A DNA stretch of 64,000 nt. Source: Paenibacillus sp. BK033 (GTDB taxonomy: Bacteria; Bacillota; Bacilli; Paenibacillales; Paenibacillaceae). Location of the stretch: the NCBI RefSeq assembly GCF_004345425.1, contig NZ_SLVP01000004.1:310001-374000 (forward strand), read 5' to 3'. Within the stretch, counting starts at the first letter, position 1. The number at the start of each line of letters is the position of its first letter. Positions 27,305 to 35,313 of the stretch are shown here, one piece after another. Under the pieces are notes generated by a model that worked only from the letters and a program-made list of their open reading frames with translations, searched no databases and had not been told where the DNA came from. A program made the position numbers and the translations under genes.

Positions 27305-27937
27305 TTACTGCTGCTGAAAGACGTTGATCAGATCGGCAGGCGATTGCAGTCCGGACAGGGCATGCTTCTCGTTAATGACGTAAAAGGGAACGCCTCGTAT
27401 ACCAAGCCTCCGCGCATCGCGCTGTCCTTCTTCTACCTTCTCGAGACCTTCTCCCTTGAGAAGGCGGGCTTTAAGAGCCACGCGATCATCCATAATCCCG
27501 CTGGCCTGAGCTATATCCGCAAGCGTGTCCACATCGCCGATATCCAACCCTTGTTCAAAATAAGCCGTATACAGGTTCACGATCAAATTCGACTGCTGAT
27601 GCTCCGGCGTAATCGCGATCAATTGATGCGACAATTCCGAATTTGGCGTAATTTTAACGAGATCCATATTGTAATTCAGATCGAAAAGAGCGCCGGTTTG
27701 GTTATACTGCTTCATTCTTGCTTCGAATTGCGCTTCTCCGCCCAAACGGCCGATCATCACCTTCCGGTAGTCCTCGCCTTCCTTGCGGATGCCGGGGTTC
27801 AACTGGTACGCATGGTAGCGAACGGTGGCGTTTATACCTTCCGGAAGCTCCTTAAGCGCGGTTATCAGGCTAGCATCCCCCATTCGGCACCAGGGACATA
27901 CCGTATCCATATAAACGTCGATCGTTACGTTTTTCAT
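27305..27937 (-). CDS. DsbA family (FrnE-like) thiol oxidoreductase
   Basis: 210 residues, cytoplasmic (no signal peptide). The thioredoxin-fold active site is Cys14-Pro-Trp-Cys17. A helical insertion follows, and the cis-proline loop is in IRGVPFYVI. This is the FrnE/DsbA-like group found in Firmicutes, including YwbO/PNP-type proteins, active in thiol redox or isomerisation reactions. It overlaps the upstream flavoprotein gene by four bases (ATGA), so the two are translationally coupled. Confidence 0.9.
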   Translation of the reverse strand: MKNVTIDVYMDTVCPWCRMGDASLITALKELPEGINATVRYHAYQLNPGIRKEGEDYRKVMIGRLGGEAQFEARMKQYNQTGALFDLNYNMDLVKITPNSELSHQLIAITPEHQQSNLIVNLYTAYFEQGLDIGDVDTLADIAQASGIMDDRVALKARLLKGEGLEKVEEGQRDARRLGIRGVPFYVINEKHALSGLQSPADLINVFQQQ

Positions 27938-28476
27938 TTGGTCACCGCCAGCGGTTTAACCGTTCTAAGATGCTCCACGTAGGCTTTGCTGCTTTGAGCA
28001 AGGCGTTCAGGCGTTACGTCGGAAGTGTCGTTAACCGCGAAGTGCGGCAGGTAGACGGCGCTGATGAAACGCGCGCTTGCATGAAGCGGAGCCAGGATCT
28101 GCTCCAGCGTAAAGCCGTTGGAACCGGTTGGCTGATACGATTCCGCCGTGCCGTAAGTCGAAATCGCAGCTCCGATTTCTTTGCCTCTTGTCGCGGTAGC
28201 TTCCGGACCGTAAGCCCAATTGTACTGCAGCACGGAATCGTACCATTCTTTAAGAAGCGGCGGCGTGCTATACCAGTAGAGCGGGTATTGGAAAATGATG
28301 CGGTCATGCGCTTCAACCAGCTGCTGCTCGCGTTTAACGTCGATGTTCCGGTCCGGATATTCTTTGTACAGTTCATGGACCGTGATGTCGCCGTGTCTCC
28401 GCAGCTCCTCGACCCATGCTTTGTTCCAGTTGGATGCTTCCAAGTTAGGATGCGCTACGATTACGAGTGTTTTCAT
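27934..28476 (-). CDS. NAD(P)H-dependent flavodoxin-fold oxidoreductase (quinone reductase, KefF/YwrO-like)
   Basis: 180 residues. The flavodoxin-like fold starts MKTLVIVAHPN, and the family stretch FQYPLYWYSTPPLLKEWYD binds FMN/substrate. These FMN or FAD enzymes reduce quinones by two electrons or act as ancillary subunits of Kef potassium efflux systems; no Kef channel is present here, so quinone reduction is more likely. Its promoter contains an operator-like dyad almost identical to one in front of the upstream tetR gene, so it is probably repressed by that regulator. Confidence 0.9.
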   Translation of the reverse strand: MKTLVIVAHPNLEASNWNKAWVEELRRHGDITVHELYKEYPDRNIDVKREQQLVEAHDRIIFQYPLYWYSTPPLLKEWYDSVLQYNWAYGPEATATRGKEIGAAISTYGTAESYQPTGSNGFTLEQILAPLHASARFISAVYLPHFAVNDTSDVTPERLAQSSKAYVEHLRTVKPLAVTK

Positions 28477-28518
28477 TTGTTTTTCTCTCCATTCATTGTT
28501 GGTTTAAATTTTATCTAT

Positions 28519-28532
28519 CTACTAAAAGGTAG
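28519..28532. promoter_or_regulatory. TetR operator candidate 1 (before the redox operon)
   Basis: CTACTAAAAGGTAG, a dyad CTAC/GTAG with an A-rich centre. It differs by one base from the dyad in front of the tetR gene. Confidence 0.65.
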
Positions 28533-28564
28533 ATTTAGTGCTGAAAAAATATCCGCTTCGCCTG

Positions 28565-29134
28565 TTAAGTTAAAGCGGATACGACTCCATCGGCAATGAT
28601 CGTAAACCGGTTGACATCCCGAAAGGTTCTTGCCAGCAGCTGAGCCCCTTGAAGCGAGGCCAAAATCATATGAGCCTGCCAGCTTGCTTCACCTTCAAAA
28701 CGCAATTCCCCTTCACGGCGGCCTTCTTCCAGGACACGCTCCACCCACGCCAAGTTGGAGGTAAAGAAATCTGCCAGCTTTGTCCCAACCTTCTCCGACA
28801 GGGTAGCCAGATCCGAAGAAAGCATCACGCTCAGGCAGGTGCAATAGCTATCGACCGGAATGCTGAAAATATTGACGTATTTGCGTATCTTGTCCAGATT
28901 GTTCTGCGTATCGGCGTCAATCTGAGCAACGGTAGCCAGGAAACCCTTGTGATACCGTGTAATCAACGCTTCCCCTAGATCCTCCTTATTCGGAAAATGG
29001 TAATGGATGCTTGCTGTGCGGATACCGACCTTCTCAGCAATGTGCGCGTAGCTGAAGCCGTTAAATCCGACTTCCTGCACAAGCGCTTGGGCGGTATCAA
29101 GGATCAAGTCAGCCGTGTTTTTGTTACTGTTCAT
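28565..29134 (-). CDS. TetR/AcrR family repressor of the redox operon
   Basis: 189 residues. N-terminal helix-turn-helix (about 10-55, with YAHIAEKVGIRTASIHYHFPNKED) and a helical ligand-binding domain containing a Cys-rich stretch (SYCTCLSVMLSSDLA), whose cysteines could sense electrophiles. The resemblance is to the YxaF/LmrA-AcrR_C group that controls quinone- or drug-inducible genes. Two near-identical dyads, one before its own gene and one before the next gene, point to autorepression and control of the flavoprotein-DsbA-tautomerase run. Confidence 0.92.
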   Translation of the reverse strand: MNSNKNTADLILDTAQALVQEVGFNGFSYAHIAEKVGIRTASIHYHFPNKEDLGEALITRYHKGFLATVAQIDADTQNNLDKIRKYVNIFSIPVDSYCTCLSVMLSSDLATLSEKVGTKLADFFTSNLAWVERVLEEGRREGELRFEGEASWQAHMILASLQGAQLLARTFRDVNRFTIIADGVVSALT

Positions 29135-29143
29135 GTATGCATT

Positions 29144-29157
29144 CTACCTTTCAGTAG
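29144..29157. promoter_or_regulatory. TetR operator candidate 2 (before tetR)
   Basis: On the reverse strand CTACTGAAAGGTAG, ten bases upstream of the tetR start codon. It matches 13 of 14 bases of operator candidate 1. Confidence 0.65.
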
Positions 29158-29215
29158 GTATAAAAGTCAATATCCTGTTTCATCCAAAAAATTGAAGGCT
29201 CTCTAATGCTGCCGA

Positions 29216-29260
29216 GCGAGCCGTTTGCCTAAGGCAAACGGTATAACGCAAACGGCTCGC
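29216..29260. repeat. Nested competing inverted repeats at the 3' end of the aldo/keto reductase gene
   Basis: A perfect 13-bp pair (GCGAGCCGTTTGC at 29216-29228 with its complement at 29248-29260) competes with an inner hairpin at 29221-29241 (CCGTTTGCC / GGCAAACGG). The reductase stop codon lies in the inner loop. A T-run typical of terminators is only found ~30 bases further on the reverse strand. Confidence 0.75.
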
Positions 29261-30203
29261 CATTACGGAATGAGCTGCTTAAAGTATCCAGCTCGTCCAG
29301 CGCGGCCTCATCTAGAGGAAGCTCAACGCTGCCCAGATTATGCTCCAACTGCTCCGTGCTGGTAGCGCCAACGATAACGGTGGAGACGGCAGGCTGCTTC
29401 ATCAGCCAAGCCAGGGACAGGACGCTTGCGGAACAGCCAAGCTTATCCGCCAGCTCGCTGACCCGGCTTCCCAGCGCAAGATTGCTCTCGCCGAAGAAAC
29501 GGGTAAAGCCCGGATTGGTCGCAGCGCGCGAGCCGGCGGGAGCTTCTTCGCCGGCGCGGTATTTGCCGGTCAGGATTCCGCCGGCCAGCGGGAAGTAAGG
29601 AATAATGCCTACGCCTTGATCGAGGCACAGGGGAACAAGCTCGCGCTCCGGCGTCCGGTCAGCCAGCGAGTAGCTTGTCTGGGTGGAGACGAACCGGTTC
29701 AGGCCAAGACGGTCGCTAAGTCCAAGCGCCTTCATCAGCTCCCAAGCGGCGTAGTTGGAGGCGCCGATATACCGGACTTTGCCGGACCGGATCATATCCT
29801 CGAGCGCCCGCAAAGTCTCTTCGAGAGGGGTCTCCGGATCAAAAGTATGGATCTGATACAAATCAACGTAATCGGTCTTGAGCCGCTTCAGGCTATCCTC
29901 CAGCTCCAGCATCAGATGGTAGCGGGAGGAGCCCTTCGCATTAGGCCCTTCGCCTCTGACGAGCCCGGCCTTGGTTGCCAGGACAACCTCATGGCGTTTG
30001 CCTGCAAGCGCGGCGCCGATGATGGATTCCGAAGCCGTTGCCGAGTAAATATTAGCCGTGTCGATAAAGTTGATGCCGCTGTCGATGGCCGCGTGCAAAA
30101 TACGAGCCGACGCGGCCTCGTCTGCCCGCGAGCCAAAGGAGTTTGTTCCGAGGCCTAGCGCGGATACCTTCAGTCCGCTTCCTCCCAGCCGATTGTATCG
30201 CAT
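29229..30203 (-). CDS. Aldo/keto reductase
   Basis: 324 residues, a TIM-barrel oxidoreductase using NADPH. The catalytic tetrad is visible: Asp and Tyr in FIDTANIYS, Lys in LATKAG and His in YQIHTFDP. It belongs to the Kv-beta/YhdN-like group (IGASNYAAWEL, QTSYSLADR). Start at the ATG of MRYNRLG, 12 bases after AAGGGG; an ATG four codons earlier abuts that ribosome-binding site. Single gene, with a nested inverted repeat at its end. Substrate unknown. Confidence 0.93.
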   Translation of the reverse strand: MRYNRLGGSGLKVSALGLGTNSFGSRADEAASARILHAAIDSGINFIDTANIYSATASESIIGAALAGKRHEVVLATKAGLVRGEGPNAKGSSRYHLMLELEDSLKRLKTDYVDLYQIHTFDPETPLEETLRALEDMIRSGKVRYIGASNYAAWELMKALGLSDRLGLNRFVSTQTSYSLADRTPERELVPLCLDQGVGIIPYFPLAGGILTGKYRAGEEAPAGSRAATNPGFTRFFGESNLALGSRVSELADKLGCSASVLSLAWLMKQPAVSTVIVGATSTEQLEHNLGSVELPLDEAALDELDTLSSSFRNGEPFALYRLP

Positions 30204-30414
30204 CTTTAAGGTCATCCCCTTTTCATGGATCAGATATAATGTTGCAGTTAGTATAGCAAAATGTGGGCATTGCAAGCTATATGCGAATCAAGCTTGTCGT
30301 GCTATATTTGACATAAAAGTAAAGCGCTTACTTATACTAAATTAAGGGGATTTTAAGCTGTATCGATTATAGTAGCACTATAGAGCAACATTTTGTCCGA
30401 AGGGGATGGGGAAA

Positions 30415-30828
30415 ATGACGCGTCTGCCAGTTACCTACTCGATTATCGTGCCGGTCTGCAATGACGAGGAATCGCTGTTTGGCGCCTATAAGCGCCTGAA
30501 GCAAATCATGAAGCCTACCGCCGCCAGCTACGAATTTATTTTTGTCGATAATTACAGCACAGACCGGTCGGCTGATATGCTGCGCGTCTTTTGCGCGGCG
30601 GATATCCGCGTAAGAGCGATCTATTTGTCGGCCCGCTGCGGCCATGCCGCCGCGATTGCGGCGGGCATTGACCATGCGGCAGGCTCGGGAATCGCCGTTA
30701 TGGAAGTGAAGCCGGTAGACCGAAAAGCAGACATGGCCGAGCTGGCAAGCCCGCATCCGGCTTATGCGATCCGGTCGATGGAAGGCTTTGCGCATTCCCC
30801 GCTGTGGGATGCCATTCCGGCTGGCTGA
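30415..30828 (+). CDS. Truncated family 2 glycosyltransferase-like protein
   Basis: 137 residues from the ATG nine bases after AAGGGG. The first ~95 residues match the nucleotide-sugar-binding half of a GT2 enzyme (SIIVPVCNDEESL, EFIFVDNYSTDRSADML, ARCGHAAAIAAGIDHAAG). The usual DxD motif and the acceptor half, plus the membrane helices of the DPM1/YkoT type, are missing, and the last ~40 residues do not resemble the family. The SDG-type motif VDDGSxD reads VDNYSTD. It may be a remnant, or a stand-alone domain with another use. A good ribosome-binding site and an intact frame argue that it is still expressed. Confidence 0.62.
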   Translation: MTRLPVTYSIIVPVCNDEESLFGAYKRLKQIMKPTAASYEFIFVDNYSTDRSADMLRVFCAADIRVRAIYLSARCGHAAAIAAGIDHAAGSGIAVMEVKPVDRKADMAELASPHPAYAIRSMEGFAHSPLWDAIPAG

Positions 30829-30831
30829 AGG

Positions 30832-31704
30832 CTACAGCCAGGCATTCAGCTGCTGCCGCAGCTTCTCCGAGACCGGAGTAAGCGGCAGGCGAATATGATC
30901 CGAGGCGATGATGCCTTGCCTTGCAAGAAGATATTTTAACGGAGCGGGATTGGGCTCCTGGAACAATAGACGGATCAAGGGAAGCAGAGCTCCGAAGGAC
31001 TGCCTGCTTGCTTCAAGCTGACCTTTCATGAGCTGTTCGTATACCTCCGCAAATGCCGTTGTCCGGACGCTGGCGGATGCGAGCATGCCGCCGGCTGCGC
31101 CGCAGCACAGCATGGCGTGGAAATAGATATCTTCTCCGCATAACACCGGCTTGTGATCACCGCTGCTTGCAAGCTCGATCATCAGCTCGATTCCGCCGGA
31201 GCTGTCTTTGATCCCGATGACGCCGTCCAGGTCCAGAATGGCACGGACCGTATCCGGAGCAAGGCGTATTCCGGTACGCGAAGGAATCTCGTAAGCAACA
31301 ATCGGCAGGCCCGTGCTTGCTGCCTGTCTGTAGTGCTCGATGATGCCCTCCTGGGAAGGACGGCTGTAATAAGGCACCACAACAAGCGCCGCATCCGCGC
31401 CAAGCTCGCCGGCAAAAGCGGTTTTCCGCACGGTGGAAGCCGTGTCGTTTGTTCCCGTCCCCACGATGACCGGACGGTTCATAGGTCCGCATACCAAGCG
31501 TGCGGCTGCCGTGAGAGCCGCCATTTCCTCCAGCGTTACCGTTGGGGCTTCCCCCGTTGTTCCGTTTACCACTATGCCGTTCACGCCATCCTCAAGCAGT
31601 TGCTTCACATAGGATTCGAATGAACGAATATCCACTTCCCCGCCAGCCCCCATAGGGGTTACCACAGGTACGTAAATGCCTTTCAGCTCATTTTCCGTTA
31701 GCAT
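30832..31704 (-). CDS. dapA: DapA family lyase (4-hydroxy-tetrahydrodipicolinate synthase-like)
   Basis: 290 residues. The Schiff-base lysine is Lys166 (GIKDSSG), with Tyr138 and Arg143 (YEIPSRTG) and Thr49-Thr50 (NGTTGE) of the catalytic triad. True DapA condenses pyruvate with aspartate semialdehyde in lysine and cell-wall synthesis. The conserved Arg in YEIPSRTG supports this activity over N-acetylneuraminate lyase. It is away from the asd-dapG-dapA cluster and divergent from a LysR gene, so it is likely a second, regulated paralogue. It ends four bases after the stop of the convergent glycosyltransferase remnant. Confidence 0.88.
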   Translation of the reverse strand: MLTENELKGIYVPVVTPMGAGGEVDIRSFESYVKQLLEDGVNGIVVNGTTGEAPTVTLEEMAALTAAARLVCGPMNRPVIVGTGTNDTASTVRKTAFAGELGADAALVVVPYYSRPSQEGIIEHYRQAASTGLPIVAYEIPSRTGIRLAPDTVRAILDLDGVIGIKDSSGGIELMIELASSGDHKPVLCGEDIYFHAMLCCGAAGGMLASASVRTTAFAEVYEQLMKGQLEASRQSFGALLPLIRLLFQEPNPAPLKYLLARQGIIASDHIRLPLTPVSEKLRQQLNAWL

Positions 31705-31835
31705 CTCCAGCGCCTCCCGTTTGTAATTATAAATTCTGTCTTTACTGTAGCACGGTTGAAGTATTACAGTTATCTATAATGATTCATGTCTATCATCAAT
31801 AATATTAATATTTATGCAAATGCGGAGGTGGGAGC

Positions 31836-32720
31836 ATGGAGCTGGTTTATTTGCAGACCTTTTGCGCGGTAGCGAGAAGGCGGAGTATTACGCGCGCCGC
31901 GGAAGAGCTTGGTTACGCGCAGTCCAGCGTAACGATTCAGATTCAGAAGCTGGAGAAAGAATACGGAGCGCCGCTGCTGGAGCGGTTCGGCAGGCAGATG
32001 CGCCTGACGCCGCCCGGCGAGAAGCTGTTTGCGCTGGCCGTTCAGATGCTGGAGCTGTACGAGCAGTCGAAGGAAACGGTAGCGGGTTATGCGGGAGGTA
32101 CGCTTGTGATCGGCGCTATCGATTCGCTGGCGGCTTATTATCTGCCTCCTTATCTGCAGAAGCTGCGCCAGCTGTTTCCCGAGCTGACCATCCAGCTTCA
32201 GCCGGACCGCGAATCGCAGATCGTCAGCAAAGTGAAGGACGGCGAATACGATATCGGGCTGCTGCTCGACGCTAAGCCGGCCGATGCGTCGCTGGAATGC
32301 CGGCCGCTGCGGGAAGAGCCACTGGTGCTGGCGGCGCCGGCAGGTCATCCGCTTGACGGCCGTCCGCGGATCGAGCTGCAGGATTTGAGCGGCATGGAGC
32401 TCATCATGTCGGAGGAAAGCTGCGTATACCGGGGCATGTTCGAGAAGGTGCTGCGGGAGAGCGGGATCGCCTTTACCGCCTTGTTCGAGCTTGGCAATCC
32501 GGAGGCGGTGAAGCAATGCGTCGTCAACGGCCTAGGCCTCGCGCTGCTGCCCCGCATGGTTGTCGCGGAAGATATCCGGCAGGGACGAATAACGGCTCTT
32601 CCGTTTACCCATCCGCAAATCCGCTTTGACCTGCAGTATATGGTTCATCCCCGCAAATGGATGTCCCAGCCGCTTGAAGCTTTTATTGCTCTGCTCAGCG
32701 AAGGGGAAGACAATAACTAA
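31836..32720 (+). CDS. LysR family regulator, divergent from the dapA-like gene
   Basis: 294 residues. N-terminal winged helix (with AAEELGYAQSSVTIQIQKLE) and a PBP2 effector domain. ATG behind GGAGGTGGGAG. LysR proteins typically regulate the divergent gene, here the DapA-like lyase; the shared region is 131 bases of A/T-rich sequence. Effector unknown. Confidence 0.92.
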   Translation: MELVYLQTFCAVARRRSITRAAEELGYAQSSVTIQIQKLEKEYGAPLLERFGRQMRLTPPGEKLFALAVQMLELYEQSKETVAGYAGGTLVIGAIDSLAAYYLPPYLQKLRQLFPELTIQLQPDRESQIVSKVKDGEYDIGLLLDAKPADASLECRPLREEPLVLAAPAGHPLDGRPRIELQDLSGMELIMSEESCVYRGMFEKVLRESGIAFTALFELGNPEAVKQCVVNGLGLALLPRMVVAEDIRQGRITALPFTHPQIRFDLQYMVHPRKWMSQPLEAFIALLSEGEDNN

Positions 32721-32724
32721 AAGA

Positions 32725-32760
32725 ACGCGAGGCGTCTCCTTCACTGGAGAAGCCTCGCGT
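32725..32760. terminator. Intrinsic terminator shared by lysR and the multicopper oxidase gene
   Basis: Stem ACGCGAGGC-g-TCTCC / GGAGA-a-GCCTCGCGT with six-base loop, followed by CTTGTGTTTG. Confidence 0.75.
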
Positions 32761-32774
32761 CTTGTGTTTGTTTC

Positions 32775-34868
32775 TTATTCCGGGTGATTATGAGTAGCCG
32801 TGCCTACCGTATACAGCGATGTGATGCCTTCGTACATCAAATGCATCGTCATGCCTGCCGCCGCATGGGCGAGATTATGGCAGTGGTCCATCCACAGGCC
32901 CGGATTATCGGCAACAAAGGCGACTTCGTAGACCTCTCCCGGAGCCGCATCAAGCGTATCGGTCCACCAGGGGCTGCCGTCTACGGCCTCGCCGTTTCGC
33001 GACAGGACGAGCATATGATGGCCGTGAAGATGCATGGGATGCTCAACGGCACCCCGGTTAATAATCGTTGTTTTCACAAGCTCGCCTTCGCGAACCATAA
33101 ACATCGGCGTATCCGGGAACACTTTGCCGTTAATCGTATAGTTGAGCGCAAGCTTGCCGTTAAAGAACCCGAGCTGGTTATCCAGCACCATGGTGAACTC
33201 CCGGTCGAAATGGCTGCTTGCGTCAAAAGGCGTTGCAGCCGGCGTCCCGTAATGGGTCGGGTCAAAGACCGTCAGGTTAGCTGCATGCTTTGGCAAATCG
33301 CCTTGCCCGTCCGGACTCATCACGATGCCCAGCTTGCCGCCTAACCCCACGTTTAAGGTTACCGGCGTGTCCGGCATGACGAAGGTCACGTCGTACCGGC
33401 CGCCCGTAATCAAATCCAGCCCGACATTTTTCAGCTGCTGCGGTTCATGAAGCTCCGTTCCGTCAATGGCCGCTACTTTAAAAGAGGCTCCAAGCAGCGC
33501 GTAAGATTGCCTGACCCAATCATCCGTGTTGATCAGGCGAAGACGTACCGGAGTTCCCGGCGCAATCTTCATCCGCTGGATGCCTTCGTGATCTCCGATG
33601 GCAACGCCAAGGTGATCCCAGATATGAGTCATCACCGTGATATCCTTCGTACCGGGCGGCATTCCATCCTCCGGTTCTACCACGAGCGGGCCAAACAGTC
33701 CTTTTTGCACGGCTTCCTGCGAATCCTGATGGGAATGGTACCAGAAGGTGCCGACCTGATTGGCGACGAACCGGTACGTATGGGTCTCGCCGGGCATGAC
33801 GGCATTTTGCGTTGCTCCGGCTACGCCGTCCTCCGCATTCGGGACGTCAAGGCCATGCCAGTGCAGCGTTACGCCTTCCTCGATGTCCTTGTTGATCAGC
33901 TTGACTTCGACCAGCTGCCCCTTCTTGAAGCGCAGCTCCGGCCCGGGCGTTTGACCGTTGTAGGTCCAGGCCTCTACCGTGCGTCCTGAAGCCAGTTTAA
34001 CGGTCTTCTTCTCGGCGGTCAGCGTAAACGATACATCGGCTTTTCCTTCCGCCGGACCGGTCAGGCTGTCGACGGAGACTTCCTTTACGGGCTTAGCCGA
34101 TGCGGTAACCGCGCCGCTATGATGGTTATGGGCAAGCATCGTACCCGTTCCGTTATCCATCGGCCCTTCCGTCATGGAGATCGTCTCCGGCAGCTTGCTG
34201 GCCGTAAGTCCGCCATAAAACGGAATGCTCCCTAATGCCAGGACAATAGCCAATACAGTCAGCCGGCGCAGGAATCGAATCAAGGGCCGGTTAACCGGCT
34301 TTGTTCCGTTCAAGCTGACTCTCGAGCTTCGGTTAAGATGGGTAAGCCATAGGACCATGCCCGCGATAAGGAGCAGCACCAGCGGGATAGTGCCGTTCAT
34401 AACGTCGAACGGAATCGTGGTCGTAAACGTCCAATACATGCCGGTTAAGGAACCAAGCGCCACGAATTGATAAGGCGCCACAAGCACCGGCTGCGAAGCC
34501 CGGCTCAGCAGTCTCACGTCAAGGGGCGAGTCGGTCTTGCGCATGGTCGCCTGCCGGATGCGGCGAAGGCGGGGCAGAGCGCCAAGCCAGATCATCAGCA
34601 TGGGAACAATAAGGACAGGCGGAATGAGCAGGCGGTCCCGCCAGAAGACGGAATCCGTAGCCGCCATAAGCCAGATAATGCCTGCAAGAACGCCCGCGCA
34701 GGAGATGGACAGGAAGACAGCCCAAGTCGTTAATTTACGTGCTTTTCGGTTCAAATTCGCTTCTGTCCCGCTGAATAACAGGGCGGATGCCTTGTTACCG
34801 GCAATCCAGGCGAGCAGCAGGGTAAGAAGTAGGAAGCCCCTTGCAACGCTGATAGCTGCAAAATACAT
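32775..34868 (-). CDS. Multicopper oxidase fused to an N-terminal membrane domain
   Basis: 697 residues. Residues 1-220 form five or six membrane helices, and the rest is a multicopper oxidase outside the membrane. Copper ligands are complete: His336/His338 (HWHG), His378/His380 (HSH), His610, His613 and His615 (HPMHLHGH), and His662-Cys663-His664, His668 and Met673 (HCHNLAHAAAGM) for the T1/T2/T3 centres. The Met axial ligand suggests a CueO/CotA-like rather than high-potential laccase site. Between membrane part and oxidase there is a His/Met-rich stretch (MLAHNHHSG) that could bind copper. It may oxidise Cu(I), Mn(II) or phenols at the cell surface. ATG behind GGAGG. Confidence 0.93.
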   Translation of the reverse strand: MYFAAISVARGFLLLTLLLAWIAGNKASALLFSGTEANLNRKARKLTTWAVFLSISCAGVLAGIIWLMAATDSVFWRDRLLIPPVLIVPMLMIWLGALPRLRRIRQATMRKTDSPLDVRLLSRASQPVLVAPYQFVALGSLTGMYWTFTTTIPFDVMNGTIPLVLLLIAGMVLWLTHLNRSSRVSLNGTKPVNRPLIRFLRRLTVLAIVLALGSIPFYGGLTASKLPETISMTEGPMDNGTGTMLAHNHHSGAVTASAKPVKEVSVDSLTGPAEGKADVSFTLTAEKKTVKLASGRTVEAWTYNGQTPGPELRFKKGQLVEVKLINKDIEEGVTLHWHGLDVPNAEDGVAGATQNAVMPGETHTYRFVANQVGTFWYHSHQDSQEAVQKGLFGPLVVEPEDGMPPGTKDITVMTHIWDHLGVAIGDHEGIQRMKIAPGTPVRLRLINTDDWVRQSYALLGASFKVAAIDGTELHEPQQLKNVGLDLITGGRYDVTFVMPDTPVTLNVGLGGKLGIVMSPDGQGDLPKHAANLTVFDPTHYGTPAATPFDASSHFDREFTMVLDNQLGFFNGKLALNYTINGKVFPDTPMFMVREGELVKTTIINRGAVEHPMHLHGHHMLVLSRNGEAVDGSPWWTDTLDAAPGEVYEVAFVADNPGLWMDHCHNLAHAAAGMTMHLMYEGITSLYTVGTATHNHPE

Positions 34869-35073
34869 ACAATCGATTCCTCCGTCCCGGACGTTGCCGC
34901 GGAAAATTGTGCATCGGATTCCAAGAAGCCAAGGAAGCTATCCTGTCCGCGATGTGATAATATAGTCATAGTTCATTGTAGCGCGGGCGGACACCCGTCT
35001 TAACCGTCCTGAGAATGGACTCGAACTAGACTTTGGGCCGGGAGAAGAAACGTTTCCGGCTGTTAGCCGTATG
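34869..35073. other. Intergenic region upstream of the tandem repeats
   Basis: Between the oxidase start and the 69-bp repeats. It should contain the reverse-strand oxidase promoter. I see a short hairpin (CGGG/CCCG around 34986-34999) but no convincing gene, terminator or box. Confidence 0.4.
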
Positions 35074-35126
35074 TGAATATACAAATCTTTAGCTCATGCT
35101 TACGAGGCAAGAATTGCACGAAAAGG

Positions 35127-35154
35127 TTGAAGTACAACCATTTGAATATACAAT
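35127..35154 (+). promoter_or_regulatory. Repeat-borne promoter candidate 1
   Basis: TTGAAG, 16 bases, TACAAT at the junction of repeat units 1 and 2. Confidence 0.45.
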
Positions 35155-35195
35155 TCTTTAGCTCATGCTTACGAGGCAAGAATTGCACGAAAAGG

Positions 35196-35223
35196 TTGAA
35201 GTACAACCATTTGAATATACAAT
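35196..35223 (+). promoter_or_regulatory. Repeat-borne promoter candidate 2
   Basis: TTGAAG, 16 bases, TACAAT at the junction of repeat units 2 and 3. Confidence 0.45.
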
Positions 35224-35264
35224 TCTTTAGCTCATGCTTACGAGGTAAGAATTGCACGAAATGG

Positions 35265-35292
35265 TTGAAGCACAACCATTTGAATATACAAT
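35265..35292 (+). promoter_or_regulatory. Repeat-borne promoter candidate 3
   Basis: TTGAAG, 16 bases, TACAAT at the junction of unit 3 and the partial unit 4. A start site about seven bases later would fall at the ribosome-binding site itself, giving almost no 5' leader. Confidence 0.4.
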
Positions 35293-35313
35293 TCTTTTAA
35301 GGAGGTGAATGCA

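Larger units (their letters stand above)
35074..35298 (+). repeat. Three 69-bp tandem repeats plus a partial fourth
   Basis: Units begin at 35074, 35143, 35212 and 35281 with TGAATATACAA; the fourth stops after 18 bases and runs into the ribosome-binding site of the small ORF. Copies differ at only a few positions. Each unit contains an 8-bp dyad CAATTCTT/AAGAATTG and a small GGTTG/CAACC hairpin. Each junction between units creates TTGAAG, 16 bases, TACAAT, a promoter-like pair, so the block carries three tandem promoter candidates in front of the small ORF and yidC. Confidence 0.95.

Noticed and set aside
30308..30337. cre-like site and promoter before the truncated glycosyltransferase
   Set aside because: GTAAAGCGCTTAC resembles a CcpA site but has an extra base and lacks the TG start. 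TTGACA and TATACT are 19 bases apart.
35074..35298. CRISPR array
   Set aside because: The 69-bp units touch each other with no variable spacers, and no cas genes are present.
35063..35300. Repeat-encoded proteins on both strands
   Set aside because: Frames stay open only because 69 is a multiple of three. Neither has a ribosome-binding site, and the strands mirror the repeat.
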